From Bryopsis sp. KO-2023 (taxonomy: Eukaryota > Chlorophyta > Ulvophyceae > Bryopsidales > Bryopsidaceae), in NCBI GenBank assembly GCA_030272585.1, contig BSYQ01000002.1, forward strand, positions 1,116,001 through 1,180,000: a DNA stretch of 64,000 nt, read 5' to 3'. Shown in pieces: positions 58,532-64,000 of this stretch (position 1 is the stretch's first letter; every line of letters starts with the position of its first letter). A program made the position numbers and the translations under genes. The notes under the pieces are model-generated. The model was not told the origin of the DNA and ran no database searches. It worked only from the letters and a program-made list of their open reading frames with translations.

Positions 58532-61500
58532 CCTGCCACCCGATTTTTTATTTTATTTTTTATTTTTCAAAAATGACTCTTTTTGGGATTTAACGTGCTA
58601 AAAAGGAAAGTTAGACTAGACTTTCAAATGTTTGACAAACTTATTGAAAAAAAAAAAACAAGGTAGCTTTTACGGTCATACTTAGGACCTCGTTTAAATG
58701 CGATTTTGGGGGGGGGTGTAATGAAAACCCCCAATCAATAACGATGGTGCGAAAACGAATCCATTTATAAATATAAATATTTGAGCAACTCACCCATGAA
58801 CACGATCGTCTCGGAATATTTGGAGTTTGTTCCGGTGTTTTACAAATTGACTCCTAGTTGCAATATATGCTCCTCCTCGTGCATCATATATCTAAAGTTC
58901 CTATTGAGACAAATGATCTACCGCCGACATTCTTACCTGCAGCGGATTTTAAAGCACTCCTACTTTTGCAAATGCGTGATCCACAACGCCGGCGGTGAGC
59001 TTTCCACAATATATGGTTGGATCGTGTAGTCTCTCTCCTCCGCGAGGTGTAATTGTTACCTCCAAATCACTTTGGTTAATACTTTCAGTCGCAAGTTCTT
59101 TGATGGGAACATCTTCCATCCGCCGGCGAGTTGCTCCAACTCTATCACCACAAGATATATCTTATATATTTATAAAATATTCTATTCTCATTTTGCGTGT
59201 CTTTTCCAAAAAAAAAAATAATTTTTTTTGCCTCCCTTCCATCCGATCGTGTTGCCTTGTTCTTTAATATAAAGATCCATTTGGACCGATTTTGCTTCCC
59301 TTATCGTTTGAGCTCTTCTTGGAGAATGTGCGCTTTACTTTCTTATAAAGATGTGCAATGTACTTGTGAGAAAATGGAAGCTTCGATCTTGATGATAATA
59401 CTGTTATAATCCGTGTGCTAGTCGAGACATCCACCCTTGAAACCATACTCACACTCTCTACTCTATTCATTTTGGGTTTGTTCTGTCATGCGTTTCTCGA
59501 ATTAGAATTGTCGTGAAAGGGCCGCCCCTTATGTTTATCCGTCTCCTTGCTTGATTGGGGCCAGGCCACGACCATTTCGCTTTGTCCGAAGCTAGGTGGC
59601 GGCAGTGGTATCTTCAAATAGTACAAAAGCTAGGCTCGTTGAAGTGAGGTTGCATCCCTCGCACATTCTCTTGCTTGCTGATATCGCTTATAAACCACTC
59701 GTCGTTCTTCAACAATATTATTCTTGCTTATTCCTTTTCTCTGGCTTTTATCCTCGTATAATGGAAGTGTTCAAAAATTTAATTTAGATATATATATGTA
59801 AGGGGTAGGTGGGTTCCGAGATACAGCAAACAAAGAATATCTAATAGAGAAATGATAATTTCTTCCTTCTCAATTGCCACACAACGGTTCAATATCAGCT
59901 ATATTTTGGTTTTGGTTGGATCCTCTAACAACAAGCTTCAGGGCTTTAAGCTCTCTATAATGATTGTAGCGAAAGTAATCAAACATACGTATATCTTGGA
60001 GATCTGATGTCATGTCAGCTCTCATTTGATGTCCTGACTTCGAGGAGTACTTTCCGACAGTTGTCCATAATTGATGATTGGAGAGTCTCCCATTCTTTTT
60101 CCCTTCTAATAGAATCCTAGTGTTAGTGCTTTTACTTATAATTATGGGAACAAACATCTGTCACGTGCGTCGATTAACACATACAAAAAAGCCAAGCTTC
60201 ACGATATCCAATTCGTTGCTTTTCTTATGGATAGATCTACATAAATCGTTTGTCTAAATTGAGTATTACGTGAGCAAGTTAACGAATGAACAAAAAAAGC
60301 CAAGATGAAACTTTTCGAAAAAAACTGGAAAAAAAACGAATTAGATGATGTCTTCATAACCCCAACTTTGAGGCTCATATCGAGCCCTTCGTTTTCTATA
60401 AAGTGGTTTTCGTTTTGAAAATTAATTGTTTTCAGCGGCTGTTTTAACGAGGTGTACAAGGTCCGATAAAAAATTTTCTATGTGGAATGGATTGCTTGTT
60501 TCATGTTTTCGAATATTTTTGGTTTTCTATCGACATCCACATATATCTAAGATGATAAAAATTTGAAAAAAAAACCCTAAAACGTTCAAGGCGAAAAAAA
60601 ACAATGCCACGGCTTCCAAGGAGGAGTCGATGCATCTCCGCGGTGTTGGGGGTGGCGACGATGATTAATGAATCATGTTGATGAAAGAGAGGAGCCATGG
60701 CGTGTGGACGATTGCGTCATGTATTCGTGATATCCTCGGTGTGTATGTGTCCTTGTTGATGAGCTCGCTTTTATAGGATGTCAGGCAGGCACGGGGAGAA
60801 GGGGAGATGGTCTAGGCACATGAAATATTTAAAGCGAGTAATTTGATAATACAAATACGAAACGACATCGATATGTTGAAAATTTTCCGAAAAAATGTTA
60901 GATGTTGAAAAAGGCAATAAAAATTTCAAATAAGTATTGAGCGAGATATGATGGTTTTAAAATGGAGGGAAAAAACAGAAAAGGGAATTAGAGGTCAACA
61001 ACTTAATTGATCAAGTAAACTTTGCGCCTTCCTTACCCGACTATAACTCAACCAAATAAAACGTTCCGCATTTCTAGAAATATCAACGGCACACAAGGAC
61101 TTGCAAGCCAATCACCGTACATGGAGGTTTAGTAACACTAAGCACAAATACCAATTATCCTCGTGGTCGCTTATTAACGAGGAAACACCCCGGTTTTGAA
61201 ACACTTCTCAAGGTCGCGGTAAGCTTTCTTGCACGTTCCGATAGATTCTTGATTTTAGCACGCGATCGGGAGGTTTGAATAAAGTGCGATTTAAGCTTTC
61301 TTTTCATCGTAGGAAATCTTGTTACTTGTAGATATAATACCCCATAAAATATTAGTCATTTGGACAAAATGAAATGAGCAAGTTTTGAACGATTGAAAAT
61401 GTGACAGTCACTCAGCCGCGACTTTATGCACGGACTTGACCATAGCCTTTATGATGTCATATTTTGAGAAACATCAACCTCTGTGCATTTCTCGACAAAC

Positions 61501-64000
61501 ATGTCTATTTCAATCATAGTAGATCTTCTACTGACTTCCTAGAGAAGTTGTTTTTCTTTGAACCGGGCCAAGACGCCTAGAACGCTTGTGTACTCTATCG
61601 CTTTATTTTTGGGGAGGACCACCAAACCCACATCGGCATCAAAGGAACGCTAAGTTCAAAGGATTTCTTTAATAGTCCCTTTTTTCGGGTTATTTGTGCA
61701 TCCTCTCTACAAGCTACAAAAGCTCGAAGAAACGCATGTGTAGTCACATGCGTTTTTTTTCATCCCACGAAAAAGTTATGAAGTTATAGTTGTTAGCTAT
61801 TTAATGGACCCGTTTCCGAGGAGCCTAGCATGTGTCTTAAAAACAGTTATGAACCTTAGGTCTTGTTAATAAACATGCCCTTGGTTGGTGGCGAAAGCGT
61901 GTAGCCTCTATTATAAGTTCAATAATAAAGATATGTAATGAACCCGTTTGCGAGCAACAAAACATGAATCCGTGGAAAAATACATGGCCTTCTATGACCT
62001 CGTGTAAAGTTATAGTTGCATGAACAAATTTGGGCTTTTTCGAAAGTCCCATCCATCAATAGTCGACCAAGAAATAAAATAAATCTTGGCTATTCGACTA
62101 AACGTTGCGCATCAATCATTTGATCATTTTTTTGTTTTTTCTTGCCTAAAGTACTTTCACTCTATCTCTTCAATTCCTTTGTCTTCCATCAGAAATATTT
62201 TCATGTTTGTCGTTTGAACCCACTTTTCCTAGTATTTAAAGAACCTCCACCGTTTTTGGATTCTTTGGTAAGCCTTGATCACCTTTGGCCGCCAGAGTCT
62301 AGCGTAAAGAACAATTATAGGGTCTAATTCCCTCGTAGCAACGTGAGGTAGCCTGACCTTATTCTTCTATCAAAATAATGAAATCTGCCAACTCCACATC
62401 TTTAAATCGAGTTAACTTTCGACTCTACTTGAATTCCATTTTATTTGGCAGATCTATGGACAATGTTCCACCTTTTTCAGGATGTACAAAACCTCTGTTT
62501 CTTGGACGATTAAATATCAACTCGGGATCACCATGTTTCTCGTTTTCAAGTTATTTCATATATATGGTGCATGGAAATACACTTCAAGGATATCCCACTC
62601 TCTTGTCAGATGGGACACCCCTCCTTTTGGATCTCTCCCTACGAACTCGTTTGTTGCTATGTATACTATTTGCGCCAACTCCCGCCGATACTTTGGTTCC
62701 CTTGTAATTCCCATGCCCACATACCACATACACATTGAATCCACGTACTTTATCATTTTTGGGTGTTACTTCCCCTGTAAGCAAAAAATCTTATAGTGAC
62801 ACGAGCCTTGATGCCCTTGGCAGTTCCTCATGTGTGGTGATAACAAAACTTACAAACAATTTCCCCTCCGAATTTGTTATGCGCTTCCCACCTACCGGGC
62901 GCAGGGATCAGATTTTGATAACGATGTCGTGGTTGATGTCCGGAACTTTCCGAAGTTTGTTAAAAAAATGATGCATACAACCTTGAGTAGAGTGAAGAAC
63001 GGGAGTAACCTTTTGATCTGAAGAATGTGGATTTTAGTTTTCTTGGGTGAACTCATTTCAGGGATACTTCTTAAAATTGATTTTTCAAAACATGTTGAAA
63101 TAAATTCAACCGTGTCTTCAATCATGTGTTTTCTTTTATTGCAAGGAAACAAACCATTTGTTCCACTGCCTTCATGCACAACGTATACTTCGTTTCAGCC
63201 AGCTCATGAAAACGTTATCATATTATGGGAAAGATTCTTCACAAATGAAATTAATTATATTCTCCTTCAAATTATATGAACCAAGCTATTGCAACCCAAA
63301 TAACACAATGGTTTTAAAACTAAAACCCATTTTGTTTGGGGTAAAATTGTTTTTTAGCTTTTAGGGAGTTGAATACTGTTTTCTGGGTTTTTTGGCTTAA
63401 GTATCATTTGTTCCACTGCCTTCAAGCACAACACAAGCATCAATCAAGTACCGTTTTTTGGGTTTTTTGTGCTTGAGTACCGTTTATTGAGCGTTTTTCG
63501 CTTGAGTAATGTTTTTTGGGTTTTCTGGCCTTCAGTGCTGTTTTTTCCTACATTTTTGTCAAAGTTTCGGTCGTTTTTAACCGATGATTGTGACGCATTG
63601 CTTGCGGGATTTTAGCTTAATCTTTGTGGAAAGACGCCCAGCTTAATATAATTTTCAAGCAGATTATTTTTGCAATTTTTTTTTGTTGCAAAAGAAGCGA
63701 AAAAGTTTGAAAAGATTGTTGAGATGAACACCCGTAATTTGTTGGGTGCAAGCCCAACAAGACATTAGAAAGGGTTGGCCAAAGACGACTGATAGAATTA
63801 GCATGATCGCTTATGTAACATTATGAGGACGTCCAAATCACTCGGATACATCAACCTTGAAAAGAAACCTGTGTCCATCCAGTTTATCCCCGACACTTCC
63901 ACGGCATCAAAGACTACGGCATCCAGGGCGAGTGGTAAAGCCTTCTGCGCTTCGCAAATGTGGAATGTTCGGACATACTCCCGAACTTGTTTTTCTATAC
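58532..64000. other. AT-rich right end without a supported gene
   Basis: I see no gene with motif or splice support. Open frames near 62378-62796 occur on both strands and resemble nothing. Degenerate tandem repeats of a TTTTTTGGGTTTTTTG/GCTTGAGTA type lie at about 63365-63545, and TTTGTTCCACTGCCTTCA occurs twice (near 63155 and 63407). The window ends in non-coding sequence. Confidence 0.45.
63365..63545. repeat. Degenerate tandem repeat, unit about 40 bp
   Basis: Units run GCTTGAGTACCGTTT then TTGGGTTTTTTG, with drift. About four units can be followed. Confidence 0.65.

Noticed and set aside
62378-62796. Opposing frames of about 66-109 codons
   Set aside because: Several frames on both strands are open at once and none has a recognisable motif. 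It could be transposase debris, but nothing supports a call.

Overview
This is a eukaryotic nuclear window that looks algal. It carries spliced genes with GT-AG introns and a nuclear psbO (photosystem II manganese-stabilising protein). Both plastid-directed proteins seen here (PsbO and a repeat protein) have short N-termini without an ER-type signal peptide but with an early Phe (MALTFVP..., MSLMRF...). That pattern is known from primary plastids of red algae and glaucophytes, so I infer a primary-plastid alga, most likely one of these. I cannot name the species.

Left part (1 to about 34.7 kb): genes sit in DNA full of long homopolymers (poly-G/C, poly-A/T), microsatellites, minisatellites and a short dispersed motif. 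From left to right: an intronless PiT-type phosphate transporter (-); a possible small two-exon gene (+); three copies of a small secreted-protein gene, two of them in an almost perfect inverted duplication sharing a divergent promoter region; a 15-unit minisatellite; a plastid-targeted protein of six Ala/Arg-rich helical repeats with a 2.5 kb intron (-); a 5' half of a tRNA-Thr; psbO in five exons (+), head-to-head with the repeat protein; a five-exon secreted Cys-rich protein with a Pro-rich hinge (-); and an unrecognised gene of very small exons threaded through about 4 kb of polypyrimidine DNA (+).

Right part (about 34.7 to 64 kb): AT-richer DNA in which the long homopolymers and the dispersed motif disappear. 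I found no convincing host gene. It holds mobile elements: four non-autonomous elements with 8-bp target duplications and CAG/TAG-type inverted termini (hAT hallmarks), a decayed retroelement, and a young Ty3/gypsy LTR retrotransposon (LTRs differ at one base by eye). The retrotransposon is itself interrupted by one of the hAT-like elements and by a 401-bp solo LTR.

How it fits together: psbO and the repeat protein form a divergent pair of plastid-directed genes. The repeat protein has the layout of a multivalent scaffold (helix, disordered spacer, helix, and so on), the design known for Rubisco linkers, and is the best candidate for something undescribed. The hAT-like elements, built from short palindromic oligomers and in two cases carrying a tRNA-like pol III module, are the second. 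All exon joins were made by eye from splice signals and reading phase; no search was run.
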